Positions 9,244-16,772 of a stretch of DNA of 64,000 bases are shown one piece after another; position 1 is the first letter of the stretch, and each line of letters begins with the position of its first letter. The position numbers and the translations under genes were made by a program. The DNA lies in contig NZ_CANDNZ010000009.1 of NCBI RefSeq assembly GCF_947387555.1, forward strand, positions 211,502 to 275,501, read 5' to 3'. The notes below the pieces were generated by a model. It ran no database searches. It saw nothing but the letters and a program-made list of their open reading frames with translations, and was not told the DNA's origin. Origin of the DNA: Thalassomonas sp. RHCl1 (lineage in GTDB: Bacteria > Pseudomonadota > Gammaproteobacteria > Enterobacterales > Alteromonadaceae).

Positions 9244-9909
9244 ATGAACAAAACTGTTGTTATTACCGGTGCCAATCGCGGCATAGGGCTGGCTTTTGCG
9301 ACCTTATACCAAAAGCAGGGGGCACAGGTATACGCCCTATGCCGAAACAGTTCGGCTGAGCTTGATGCGCTGCAGGTGCAGGTGATTACAGGTGTTGATG
9401 TTGCCACGGATCAGGGACTGGACAAGATGGTGGCTGCCCTTAAAGACGTGAATATCGATATCTTACTTTGTAATGCCGGTATATTACGGGATGAGTCTTT
9501 AGGTGAGCTTAACTGCACCACGATACGCGAGCAATTTGAAGTTAACGCCCTGGCGCCGCTCAGGGTTGCCGATGCCTTGCTGGCCAATTTGTCTTCCGGC
9601 AGTAAAATTGCCATGATCACCTCACGTATGGGCTCCATCGCTGATAACGGCTCGGGGGGACGCTACGGCTATCGTATGTCCAAGGCGGCGTTAAATGCTG
9701 CAGCCATGTCTTTGGCGAAAGATTTGGCGGGCAATAATATTGCGGTTGGTATTTATCACCCGGGTTATGTGCAAACCGAGATGGTCAATCATGGCGGTGA
9801 TATCAGCGCTAATGAATCCGCCAGCCGCTTAGTGGCACTTATTGACGGCTTAACCCTGGCAGAGTCCGGCGTATTTAAACATTCCAACGGCCAGGTATTA
9901 CCCTGGTAG
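9244..9909 (+). CDS. Short-chain dehydrogenase/reductase (SDR)
   Basis: The 221-residue protein has the classical SDR layout: NAD(P)-binding TGANRGIG near the N-terminus, the structural NAG motif (LLCNAGILRDESLG), catalytic Ser (MITSRMGSI) and YxxxK (YRMSK). It ends in the C-factor-like region HPGYVQTEM. It is probably a cytoplasmic NAD(P)H-dependent oxidoreductase of the CsgA/C-factor-like group; the substrate is unknown. The alkyltransferase-like gene follows after 25 bp and may be cotranscribed. Confidence 0.92.
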   Translation: MNKTVVITGANRGIGLAFATLYQKQGAQVYALCRNSSAELDALQVQVITGVDVATDQGLDKMVAALKDVNIDILLCNAGILRDESLGELNCTTIREQFEVNALAPLRVADALLANLSSGSKIAMITSRMGSIADNGSGGRYGYRMSKAALNAAAMSLAKDLAGNNIAVGIYHPGYVQTEMVNHGGDISANESASRLVALIDGLTLAESGVFKHSNGQVLPW

Positions 9910-9934
9910 CGTTTTCTCAAGTAAGGGCTTTGAA

Positions 9935-10291
9935 ATGACGATAAATCCCCACTATGCCCGCATCTGGCAAACGGTGCAATTGATCCCGCCGGGTAAGGTC
10001 GCCTGTTATGGCCAGATTGCCGATTTGGCGGGGTTGCCGGGCAGGGCGCGCCTGGTGGGTAAAGCCCTGGGAAAAGTGCCGGAAGCTGGCTGGAAAAACC
10101 AGCCTGTGCCCTGGTTCAGGGTGATTAATTCTGCCGGGAAAATTTCTTTTCCTGAAGGTAGCGAGCATTTTATCCGGCAAAAGCAGCTGTTGCAGGAGGA
10201 ACAGGTGGTGGTGCTGGGCAGCCGCATTAAATTAAAAGAGTTTCAGTGGCAGCCGGACTTGGCTGAGCTGTTATTCCAGCTGGAATTTTAA
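9935..10291 (+). CDS. Alkyltransferase-like protein (ATL, MGMT family without active Cys)
   Basis: The 118-residue protein is the DNA-binding domain of O6-alkylguanine-DNA alkyltransferase (IPPGKVACYGQIADLAGLPG; GKALGKVPE). The usual PCHRV active site is replaced by PVPWFRVI, so the alkyl-accepting cysteine is a tryptophan. Such ATL proteins (E. coli YbaZ type) bind O6-alkylguanine, flip it out and pass the lesion to nucleotide excision repair without transferring the alkyl group themselves. Its length matches the family. A good terminator follows. Confidence 0.9.
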   Translation: MTINPHYARIWQTVQLIPPGKVACYGQIADLAGLPGRARLVGKALGKVPEAGWKNQPVPWFRVINSAGKISFPEGSEHFIRQKQLLQEEQVVVLGSRIKLKEFQWQPDLAELLFQLEF

Positions 10292-10308
10292 ATGGATTTA
10301 TCTGGTTT

Positions 10309-10331
10309 AAGCCGGTGTTTTACCGGCTTTA
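10309..10331 (+). terminator. Rho-independent terminator after the ATL gene
   Basis: The stem AAGCCGGT / ACCGGCTT with a short loop is followed by TTATCTTT. It lies between convergent genes and may also serve the minus strand. Confidence 0.7.
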
Positions 10332-10340
10332 TCTTTAAAG

Positions 10341-11429
10341 CTAGAGTACGTCCGTTAACGCTATACCCAAACCGAACCTTTGCTGGGAATGGTTATAGTC
10401 AATCAGGCTTTCGCCATAGCCGAGGGAGTACTGGGCGTAACCGCGCAGTTTTCCCCAAAGGGGGAAGGTAAAGCCCAATTCCAGCGCACCATGGTGACGG
10501 GCAAAGTTTTCCCTGACTTTACTTGTCCATTCATAGTCCGACCATTTGTATACCAGCGCCAGTTCAAAGTGCCCCATATAATCGTTTATATCCGGGTTGT
10601 CATCGCCGTCTGAGTCAAACGGATTTTGTTTTTCGCTTTCCGGCAGACGCCACCAGGGGCGAAACGACAGGGCGAAATTGTCTTTTTCATAAAGGAAGTT
10701 CAGATAAAGCCGGTTCCAGCTGCGGGATAACAGCTGGGACCTGCCGTTTGACTGGTGTTCCAGTCCCAGGGCAAAACCGGTATTGCCGCCTGCCGGGTGC
10801 CAGTTAAGCGGCGCCAGGTAAAAAACTTCCGGCTGGTAATTGGTTTCCCGAAAAGGCTTGGAAATGTTATCGGAATACACCTGCCACCAGGACTGCAGGG
10901 TGAAGCCGAAGAACAGCCCGTCATGCTGGATAAACAGGTCCTCCCGGTTCAGGGGCACCTTAATGCTCAACTGAAATTTCGCCTCGGTATTGGTTAAATT
11001 TTCTGACCAGGCATCCACTCCCCGATAAACTTCGGTATTGACATTGTCTGTAATACTGGCGGGTAACAGGTAATTCATCTTATGGGGGGTGATCACAAAA
11101 GGATCGAAGGCGGTGGTTCTTTCGGCAATCAGGCGGCTGGAAATTATACCGTTAGTCGTGACTGGATCAGTACGGCTGATTTGTGCCAGTTCCGCCTCTT
11201 GTGAGTCTTTGCTTGGTTTAGCCGTGATTTCGGCGCTAAGTTCTGGTTTAGGTGCTGCCTTGTCAGTTAAACAGGCTGTGCGTATCTGCTGCGCCGTGGT
11301 GTCGGCATCGGCTGACTTTAATGCCGCCAGCAAACAGGCATCGAGCGCCGTTGTTGCAAGGGCCGGCGCCTGGGCTAAGGCTAACCCCAGGCACAACCCG
11401 CTGGCTGCGGCTTTATTGGCTAAGGGCAT
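10341..11429 (-). CDS. pldA: Outer-membrane phospholipase A1
   Basis: The 362-residue product has a signal peptide (cleavage near ALA-TT) and an outer-membrane beta-barrel with the OMPLA active-site block: LEHQSNGRSQLLSRSWNR carries the catalytic His and Ser and the following Asn. The FDSDGDDNPDIND segment is acidic. The enzyme hydrolyses phospholipids that reach the outer leaflet and is activated by calcium-dependent dimerisation. An extension of about 80 residues between the signal peptide and the barrel is seen in marine relatives. The SDR gene upstream ends five bases before its start, so the two are probably cotranscribed. Confidence 0.93.
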   Translation of the reverse strand: MPLANKAAASGLCLGLALAQAPALATTALDACLLAALKSADADTTAQQIRTACLTDKAAPKPELSAEITAKPSKDSQEAELAQISRTDPVTTNGIISSRLIAERTTAFDPFVITPHKMNYLLPASITDNVNTEVYRGVDAWSENLTNTEAKFQLSIKVPLNREDLFIQHDGLFFGFTLQSWWQVYSDNISKPFRETNYQPEVFYLAPLNWHPAGGNTGFALGLEHQSNGRSQLLSRSWNRLYLNFLYEKDNFALSFRPWWRLPESEKQNPFDSDGDDNPDINDYMGHFELALVYKWSDYEWTSKVRENFARHHGALELGFTFPLWGKLRGYAQYSLGYGESLIDYNHSQQRFGLGIALTDVL

Positions 11430-11433
11430 AGGG

Positions 11434-12222
11434 TTACAAGCATGCAGTACGGCCGCCGTCTACCGGCAGGTTAATGCCTGTGATGTATGCGGCGGCAGGG
11501 GAGGCCAAAAAGGCGGCTGCGGCGGCAAATTCTTCCGGACGGGCAAAGCGGCGCAACGGGATTTGGTTTTTCTCGTTTTCTGTTGCCTGCTCCAGTGAAA
11601 TATCCTGCTTTTTGGCCTTGCCGGCAATGATGGCATCAAGGCGCGCCGTTGCCGTGGCTCCCGGTAAAACATTGTTTACGGTAATGCCAAAGGGACCCAG
11701 TTCATTGGCCAGGGTTTTAGACCAGCTGGCGACTGCGCCCCGTATGGTGTTTGATACCCCAAGGCCAGGTATCGGCTGTTTAACTGAGGTCGAGATGACA
11801 TTGATGATGCGGCCGTAACCTTTTTCTTTCATGCCCGGCATGAGTGCCTGTACCAGCTGATGGTTGCTGATCAGGTGCAGGTTAAAGGCTGCCAGGAAGG
11901 CATCGCTGTCTGCATTTGAGGCCGGACCCGGGGCCGGGCCGCCGGTATTGTTGATTAAGATCTCAAAAGCGCCGCTTTGTTCAATATGTCCCCGGATCGC
12001 CTGGGAAACTTGTTCCGGCTTGGAAAAGTCGGCCACCAGTACATGATGTACTTGCCCTTGTTCACGGTTAAGCTCTGCCGAGACTTGTTCCAGCGCCTGT
12101 TGATCCCGGGAAAACAAGGTAATGCTTGCCCCTAAATTGGCTAATTCAATTGCACAGGCTTTGCCTATGCCCTGACTGCTGCCACATACCAGGGCGCGTT
12201 TACCCGTTAAATTAATGTCCAT
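11434..12222 (-). CDS. SDR-family oxidoreductase with altered catalytic residues
   Basis: The 262-residue protein has the SDR cofactor site (ALVCGSSQGIGKACA), NNTGGP in place of NAG, and the C-terminal AYITGINLPVDGG block of FabG-like proteins. Where YxxxK is expected it has VSNTIRG, so both the catalytic Tyr and Lys appear to be replaced. This variant recurs in a known FabG-like subgroup (with LSN..R), so it is probably a real subfamily rather than a dead gene. It is divergent from an alpha/beta hydrolase (209-bp gap) and upstream of pldA. Confidence 0.85.
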   Translation of the reverse strand: MDINLTGKRALVCGSSQGIGKACAIELANLGASITLFSRDQQALEQVSAELNREQGQVHHVLVADFSKPEQVSQAIRGHIEQSGAFEILINNTGGPAPGPASNADSDAFLAAFNLHLISNHQLVQALMPGMKEKGYGRIINVISTSVKQPIPGLGVSNTIRGAVASWSKTLANELGPFGITVNNVLPGATATARLDAIIAGKAKKQDISLEQATENEKNQIPLRRFARPEEFAAAAAFLASPAAAYITGINLPVDGGRTACL

Positions 12223-12430
12223 CTGATCCCTTATTATTAGAATGAATTTTATGGTGATAAAACACCTGATCCGTTAGGAGATTTTTACCATATATTGTTG
12301 GCCAGTAAAAGCTGCTTGATAAAAAGGGAAAGTTTCATTTGTTTTTAATGGGGGATTTTTACCGTTAACTTTTGACATTTAACGGCAAACTTCGATAATA
12401 ACCGCCTTTTTAACCGGTAAGCAGAAGTAA

Positions 12431-13216
12431 ATGACAGTGTTGAATTCAAGCAAAGGTGTTTATGTCAGCGGGCAGGGACCGGCGGTGGTGTTATTGCACA
12501 GTTCTTTAAGCAGCGCCCGCCAGTGGCAATATTTGGTCAATCTACTTAAATCCGACTTTACCGTGATTAATTTTGATATTTTAGGTTATGGTAAGGCGGA
12601 AAAAGTCCATGACGGCGATAACTATGACTTTAATGTTGAAACCGGCCGTATCAGGCAGGTGCTGCAGGAAACAATAGGTGAAGCGCCCTATCATCTGGTG
12701 GGTCATTCCTGTGGTGGCGCCATTGCCCTGAAACTGGCGGTTGAAGCGCCGGAGAAATTGTTATCCCTGGCGCTTTTCGAACCTGTTGCCTTTCATCTGT
12801 TGCCCAAGGGCAGTGCGCCTCGCCAACAGGCGGATGATTTTAAAACTCAGGTGTTTATCGAGGACACTTATCTGGCGGCGGAAATCTTTACCAATTTCTG
12901 GAATAAGCCCGGCTTTTTTAAGTCTTTGCCGAAAAAAATGCAGGACCTGATGGCCGCGGATATCGCGAAGGTGAACCTGGACTTTCAGGGGCTGATCAGT
13001 GAATCTTATAGCCTGACGGATTTGTCCGCCATTACCTGCCGGTCGCTGTTAATGCACGGCAGCGAGAGTCCTCAGCTGAGCCGGCACCTGAGCCAGATTA
13101 TCTCCGGGGCCTTGCCTCAGGTGAGCGAGCAGGCTTTTATCGCCGGGCATATGGCGCCGGTGAGTCACAGCGAGCAGATACATCCTGTGATTGCCGACTT
13201 TATCAGGGGCGGTTAA
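12431..13216 (+). CDS. Alpha/beta hydrolase
   Basis: The 261-residue cytoplasmic protein has the oxyanion segment VVLLHSSLSSARQW, the nucleophile elbow LVGHSCGGAIAL (Ser), and a late His in FIAGHMAPVSHSEQI. It resembles small esterases and lyases of the MhpC/haloperoxidase type; the substrate is unknown. It is divergent from the SDR-pldA pair, and the 209-bp gap between them probably holds both promoters. Confidence 0.9.
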   Translation: MTVLNSSKGVYVSGQGPAVVLLHSSLSSARQWQYLVNLLKSDFTVINFDILGYGKAEKVHDGDNYDFNVETGRIRQVLQETIGEAPYHLVGHSCGGAIALKLAVEAPEKLLSLALFEPVAFHLLPKGSAPRQQADDFKTQVFIEDTYLAAEIFTNFWNKPGFFKSLPKKMQDLMAADIAKVNLDFQGLISESYSLTDLSAITCRSLLMHGSESPQLSRHLSQIISGALPQVSEQAFIAGHMAPVSHSEQIHPVIADFIRGG

Positions 13217-13291
13217 TCGGTGCTGGTTAGTTGCTATGCTATCGGCAATGTTATCTTTTTTGTAAGTCATTTCGGCTTGTCTTTATTTAAT

Positions 13292-13305
13292 TTGATTTAA
13301 ATCAA
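13292..13305 (+). promoter_or_regulatory. FNR-type box
   Basis: TTGATTTAAATCAA is a perfect match to the FNR/EtrA/ANR consensus TTGAT-N4-ATCAA. It lies about 145 bp upstream of the small secreted protein gene at 13449 and just after the end of the preceding hydrolase gene. Confidence 0.55.
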
Positions 13306-13316
13306 GTTTTTATTAC

Positions 13317-13341
13317 AAATGTAAACAACCTGTTTACATTT
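13317..13341 (+). promoter_or_regulatory. 25-bp perfect palindrome, likely operator
   Basis: Two perfect 10-bp arms (AAATGTAAAC / GTTTACATTT) surround AACCT, twelve bases after the FNR-like box. The core TGTAAA...TTTACA resembles a TyrR box, but with a 7-bp rather than a 6-bp spacer. The cognate regulator is unknown. Confidence 0.55.
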
Positions 13342-13448
13342 GGAGGGAAATAAATACCATAGCGCACGGTGCAATACGGATGAGGCACTTGTGCTGTTTT
13401 GTATTTCTCCCACCAATTGATTAAAACGCTTATATAAGGACAATAAAG

Positions 13449-13670
13449 ATGAAATTAGTTAAAGCTTCTCTAATGACAGCAGCCATGATGTTAGCTGGCG
13501 GTACTATTGGCGCGGCCACTGCAGATGCCGCACCGGCCTACTGGTATGTCTATGCCAGTAAAGTTAATGGTTATAGAATTTGTGCCCAATACAGCCCGGG
13601 TTCCGGCTGGTACAAAGCCAGTTCAACTGCCTATACCACTTTAGGTGCTTGTAACTACTACGGCAGATAA
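13449..13670 (+). CDS. Small secreted protein of unknown function
   Basis: The 73-residue product has a clear signal peptide (cleavage after ADA, near residue 27), leaving a mature peptide of about 45 residues rich in Tyr, Trp and Ser, with two cysteines (ICAQYS...GACNYYGR) that could form a disulfide. I do not recognise the family. A good ribosome site (AAGGA) precedes the ATG, two operator-like palindromes lie upstream and a strong terminator lies downstream. These suggest a real, regulated, monocistronic gene. Confidence 0.7.
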   Translation: MKLVKASLMTAAMMLAGGTIGAATADAAPAYWYVYASKVNGYRICAQYSPGSGWYKASSTAYTTLGACNYYGR

Positions 13671-13712
13671 TGAATGTAGGGAAAAGAGTTTCCCTTAATA
13701 TTTGCTATGGAG

Positions 13713-13748
13713 AATCCGGGACCTGCTGAAGGTGCCGGATTTTTTTGT
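13713..13748 (+). terminator. Rho-independent terminator after the small secreted protein
   Basis: AATCCGG / CCGGATT with an inner ACCT / AGGT pairing forms a long stem followed by a run of seven Ts. Confidence 0.85.
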
Positions 13749-13760
13749 TTATGGGCTGGA

Positions 13761-13913
13761 TATTGCTGTTCTATGACATCCATGTCATCACAGCATACCA
13801 TTCATCCTGAATATTGCTGTTCTATGACATCCATGTCACCACAGCATACCATTCATCCTGAATATTGCTGTTCTATGACATCCATGTCATCACAGCATAC
13901 CATTCATCCTGAA
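13761..13913. repeat. Three tandem 51-bp hairpin repeats
   Basis: Three near-identical 51-bp units start at 13761, 13812 and 13863. Each contains TGCTGT-tct-ATGACAT-cc-ATGTCAT-c-ACAGCA, a two-part stem-loop; the middle copy has a one-base change in the stem (ATGTCAC). The array sits between two terminators of convergent genes. An open frame runs through it only because 51 is a multiple of three. Confidence 0.85.
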
Positions 13914-13916
13914 TAT

Positions 13917-13939
13917 AAAAAGCCCGGCATAAGCCGGGC
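13917..13939 (-). terminator. Terminator of the first hsp20 gene
   Basis: On the minus strand GCCCGGC / GCCGGGC with a 4-nt loop is followed by a T run. The same hairpin follows the second hsp20 gene (15855-15878). Confidence 0.85.
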
Positions 13940-13993
13940 AAAATAAAATCATAAAAAAATATAGTAAGGAAAACTAAGTTGGGAAACCGGATT

Positions 13994-14467
13994 TTATTCC
14001 TCTGAGAGTTTTTCGGCTTTGGCCGTTAATAAACTCTTGCCGTTAATGGCAATCTTTCTCGGCTTTAATGCCTCAGGAATTTCTCTTTCCAAATCTATAT
14101 GTAATAAACCGTTTTCGATAAAGGCGCCGATGACTTTTACATGGTCACCAAGCTGGAATTTTCGTTCAAAGTTACGGTCGGCGATACCCTGGTACAGGAA
14201 TTTACGCTCAGCCTGCTCGGTTTTGCTTGCCCCTTTGGTTCCGGTGACGATTAAAGTGTTTTGCCGGGATTCGATATCCAGCTCTTCTTCGGCGAAACCG
14301 GCAACGGCCATGGTGATACGGTATTGGTCGTCAGCGAGTAATTCAACATTATATGGAGGATAACCGGATTGTTTTTCGGTTCTGGAAGCTTTGTCGATTA
14401 AACTGGCTAAGTGATCGAAACCAATGAATGAACGGTAAAGTGGGCTGAAATCTTGTGGTGTACGCAT
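13994..14467 (-). CDS. Small heat-shock protein Hsp20 (IbpA-like), copy 1
   Basis: The 157-residue protein is an alpha-crystallin-domain chaperone of the IbpA/IbpB type. It has [19 protein letters not shown] at the N-terminus, [20 protein letters not shown] and [20 protein letters not shown] in the domain, and a C-terminal PRKIAI (an I/V-x-I-like tail for oligomer assembly). It binds unfolding proteins at high temperature without ATP. Upstream lie a sigma-32 promoter (14661-14688), a ~185-nt leader and a ROSE-like hairpin over the ribosome site, so it is controlled by heat twice. A close paralogue lies at 15937-16425. Confidence 0.95.
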   Translation of the reverse strand: MRTPQDFSPLYRSFIGFDHLASLIDKASRTEKQSGYPPYNVELLADDQYRITMAVAGFAEEELDIESRQNTLIVTGTKGASKTEQAERKFLYQGIADRNFERKFQLGDHVKVIGAFIENGLLHIDLEREIPEALKPRKIAINGKSLLTAKAEKLSEE

Positions 14468-14472
14468 AATTC

Positions 14473-14498
14473 ATATCCTATTAATAAGTTAGCAATAT
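14473..14498 (-). promoter_or_regulatory. ROSE-type RNA thermometer hairpin, hsp20 copy 1
   Basis: In the mRNA, AUAUUGCUA pairs with UAGGAUAU across a 9-nt loop, leaving one bulged G. This is the ROSE signature (UUGCU against the AGGA ribosome site) five bases before the start codon. Melting at high temperature would free the ribosome site. The same element is present in copy 2. Confidence 0.8.
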
Positions 14499-14660
14499 GT
14501 TAGTTTCCAATAAGCAGATGGGGTCGCAGTCAACTAGCGGGTTATTGCCAACTCAGGTTGCGAAATTACCGGCTAAAGCGACTTACGGCTTTTGGATAAA
14601 GGTGCCTTTCACTCGGAACAGGCGGTTAATTGAGTCCCTTTACGGCGACTACATTTAACT

Positions 14661-14688
14661 AGATGGGACCGATAGCACCTTTTTCAAG
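14661..14688 (-). promoter_or_regulatory. Sigma-32 heat-shock promoter, hsp20 copy 1
   Basis: On the minus strand: a perfect -35 CTTGAAA (14682-14688), a 13-bp spacer, and TCCCATCT (14661-14668), one mismatch from the CCCCATnT -10 consensus. The spacing and boxes are the same in copy 2. Confidence 0.85.
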
Positions 14689-14827
14689 AAGAAAATGAAA
14701 AAAATTTTGATGTTTTTATTGCTCTTTTAGTTAAGGGGTTGAATTTTCTCTTGTTTTTAAGGGGGGGAAAAGCATTGCGATTTATTTGCTAAAATAAAAA
14801 CAGCATAGAGTACCTGGTCACTACAAG

Positions 14828-15325
14828 ATGAAAGTCCTATTTTTACTCTTTTTTTTGATAAGCGGTTATTGTCTTGCTTTATCCCCCAAGGAGCTTAGCT
14901 GCTTTCAGGGCCATGACTGTTTTAACCGGCAGGTGACTTTTCTTGCCCAGGTGGAAGATGAAATCTATCAGTCGTTGAATAAACAGTTATTTCCTGATCT
15001 TTTCCGTTATGACGCTACTGCCGTTTCTTTTTGTGATCAGGAAAACAAGCATTGTATTAAACCGGCGATTTTTCTCTATCAGCAGTTGGATACCGGAGAA
15101 AAATTTTTGATTAGCGGTGACTTTAATGCTGAGGGACGCCAGACCCTCTATGTGTTAAATCCACAATGGCAAAAAGAGCGGCTCTATCATGTAACCGGCG
15201 CTTTTTTTGCCGGTTACCGGTTGACGGATGCCGGTATGCAAATGCGCTATTTACGTTGCTCCAGGCACGCCTGCCGGGAAAAAATGAAAAAGATAGCGAT
15301 GAAAGCCGTCAGTCATGAATACTGA
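14828..15325 (+). CDS. Secreted hypothetical protein
   Basis: The 165-residue product has an N-terminal signal peptide (MKVLFLLFFLISGYCLALS) and six or more cysteines in the mature part (LSCFQGHDCFN, SFCDQENKHC, RCSRHACRE), consistent with disulfides in the periplasm. No family recognised. Its stop overlaps the start of the next gene by 11 bases, so the two are translationally coupled. The pair sits between the two hsp20 genes, in the opposite direction. Confidence 0.7.
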   Translation: MKVLFLLFFLISGYCLALSPKELSCFQGHDCFNRQVTFLAQVEDEIYQSLNKQLFPDLFRYDATAVSFCDQENKHCIKPAIFLYQQLDTGEKFLISGDFNAEGRQTLYVLNPQWQKERLYHVTGAFFAGYRLTDAGMQMRYLRCSRHACREKMKKIAMKAVSHEY

Positions 15326-15770
15326 AACCTGTACCTTGTCGGTAGCGCAACTAAAGCAACTTATTGACTTGTTATGCAAAGAAAAAATTACCTGGGAAAT
15401 ACGTCACGGCCAATATGATGTCAGCGAGTCCGTGATGGCAATAAATGCTTTTCAATCGGTATGCCATGCTATTGATGCAGCGGATATCGACACCTATATG
15501 CAGCAGCTCAGGGAGCAGGTTGCTGCGCACCAGTATAATCTTAGCCCTGAAATGGCCGGCAGTTATAGCGGCGGCAGGGGAACCTGGGGCAGCTGCTTGT
15601 CATCGGTGGAATCTTTGCTCAATGAAAAGCTGAGTTTCCAGCGGTTAAAATGGCGCTTGAGACGGGATATTGTCCTGATAAAAACCGGGGTGTTTGGTAT
15701 ATGGAGCAATTGGCGCTTGTGGCTGGTGATCAGTTGCTTACTCACCCTGGCCTGGCTGGCTATTGTTTAA
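15315..15770 (+). CDS. Hypothetical protein with C-terminal membrane anchor
   Basis: The 151-residue protein is mostly soluble and ends in one hydrophobic helix (LWLVISCLLTLAWLAIV), so it is probably tail-anchored in the inner membrane with its body in the cytoplasm. A glycine/serine-rich linker (SGGRGTWGS) lies near residue 90. No family recognised. It overlaps the preceding secreted-protein gene by 11 bases; the two products may work together across the membrane. Confidence 0.65.
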   Translation: MNTETCTLSVAQLKQLIDLLCKEKITWEIRHGQYDVSESVMAINAFQSVCHAIDAADIDTYMQQLREQVAAHQYNLSPEMAGSYSGGRGTWGSCLSSVESLLNEKLSFQRLKWRLRRDIVLIKTGVFGIWSNWRLWLVISCLLTLAWLAIV

Positions 15771-15854
15771 GGAGCAAATTTATACGTCAAGGCCTGGTGA
15801 GCAGAGCATTTTTCGCCCGGGAATATAAGCGATGAGGTTTTTAGCCATGGCTAT

Positions 15855-15878
15855 AAAAAAGCCCGGCGATTGCCGGGC
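15855..15878 (-). terminator. Terminator of the second hsp20 gene
   Basis: The same GCCCGGC / GCCGGGC stem plus T run (minus strand) as after copy 1, with a 4-nt loop; part of the duplicated segment. Confidence 0.85.
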
Positions 15879-15936
15879 AAAATAAAACCATAAAACTATA
15901 GAAAGGAAAACTTAGTTGGGAAACCGGGTGTTAGCC

Positions 15937-16425
15937 TTAAGCAAGCTTATCGGCTTTGGCATTTAAGATACTTTTGCCGTTAATGGCAATTTTTCTTGGC
16001 TTTAACGCCTCGGGAATTTCTCTTTCTAAATCTATATGTAATAAGCCGTGTTCGATAAAGGCGCCGACAACTTTGACATGGTCGCCGAGCTGGAATTTAC
16101 GCTCAAAGTTACGGTCGGCAATTCCCTGATGCAAAAACTTGCGCTCTGCCTTAGTTTTCTCTGCGGCATGACTTTTATTAGTCGTTGCGCTTTTGGTGCC
16201 GCTGACAACTAAGGTGTTTTGTTTGGACTCTATATCAAGTTCATCTTCGGCGAAACCGGCAACCGCCATGGTAATACGGTATTGATCATCCGTCAGAGAT
16301 TCAATGTTATACGGGGGATAACTGGGTTGCTTTTCGGTTTTGGCTGCTTTGTCGATTAAATTGGCTAAGTGATCGAAACCGATGAATGAACGATAAAGTG
16401 GGCTGAAATCTTGTGCTGTACGCAT
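15937..16425 (-). CDS. Small heat-shock protein Hsp20 (IbpA-like), copy 2
   Basis: This 162-residue paralogue matches copy 1 over most of its length, including [16 protein letters not shown] and [20 protein letters not shown]. It has a short insertion (NKSHAAEKTK) in the loop before AERKFLHQ and a shorter tail. IbpA and IbpB of enterobacteria act as partners in one oligomer; these two may do the same. The promoter, leader, thermometer and terminator match copy 1, so the whole transcription unit was duplicated. Confidence 0.95.
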   Translation of the reverse strand: MRTAQDFSPLYRSFIGFDHLANLIDKAAKTEKQPSYPPYNIESLTDDQYRITMAVAGFAEDELDIESKQNTLVVSGTKSATTNKSHAAEKTKAERKFLHQGIADRNFERKFQLGDHVKVVGAFIEHGLLHIDLEREIPEALKPRKIAINGKSILNAKADKLA

Positions 16426-16430
16426 AATTC

Positions 16431-16456
16431 ATATCCTATTAATAAGTTAGCAATAT
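16431..16456 (-). promoter_or_regulatory. ROSE-type RNA thermometer hairpin, hsp20 copy 2
   Basis: Identical in stem and loop to the copy-1 element: AUAUUGCUA / UAGGAUAU with a bulged G, covering the AGGA ribosome site. Confidence 0.8.
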
Positions 16457-16616
16457 GTTAGTGTCCAATAAGCAGATCGGTGCGCGGTTAACTAGCGGGT
16501 GATTTCCAACTCAGGTTGCGAAATTACCGGCTAAAGCGACTTACGGCTTTTGGATAAAAGTGCCTTTCACTCGGAACAGGCGGCTAATGAGTCCCTTTAC
16601 GGCGACTACAATAACT

Positions 16617-16644
16617 AGATGGGATCGTCTGGTTATTTTTCAAG
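16617..16644 (-). promoter_or_regulatory. Sigma-32 heat-shock promoter, hsp20 copy 2
   Basis: CTTGAAA, 13-bp spacer, TCCCATCT on the minus strand. The spacer sequence differs from copy 1, while both boxes are conserved, which supports function. Confidence 0.85.
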
Positions 16645-16772
16645 AAAATATTTGAAAAAAAACTTCAGTTTTTATTTTGTCTTGGTTTAACTTTTTGAAT
16701 TTATACGTAAAATTAATTTGTGTAAAATGAAAATAAAAACGGTATTAAGGAAACTTATTTGAGGAGGCTAAG

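Noticed and set aside
13317..13341. TyrR box
   Set aside because: The TGTAAA and TTTACA halves are separated by 7 bp instead of the 6 bp of TyrR sites, and no aromatic amino acid gene is nearby; kept only as an unassigned palindrome.
13707..13946. Open frame with a 17-residue repeat (EYCCSMTSMSSQHTIHP)
   Set aside because: It starts beside one terminator, runs through a hairpin array whose period happens to be divisible by three, and has no ribosome site; the DNA repeat explains it better.
14516..14523. CCCCATCT on the minus strand as an alternative sigma-32 -10 box
   Set aside because: No CTTGAAA at the right distance, and it is not kept in the second hsp20 copy.
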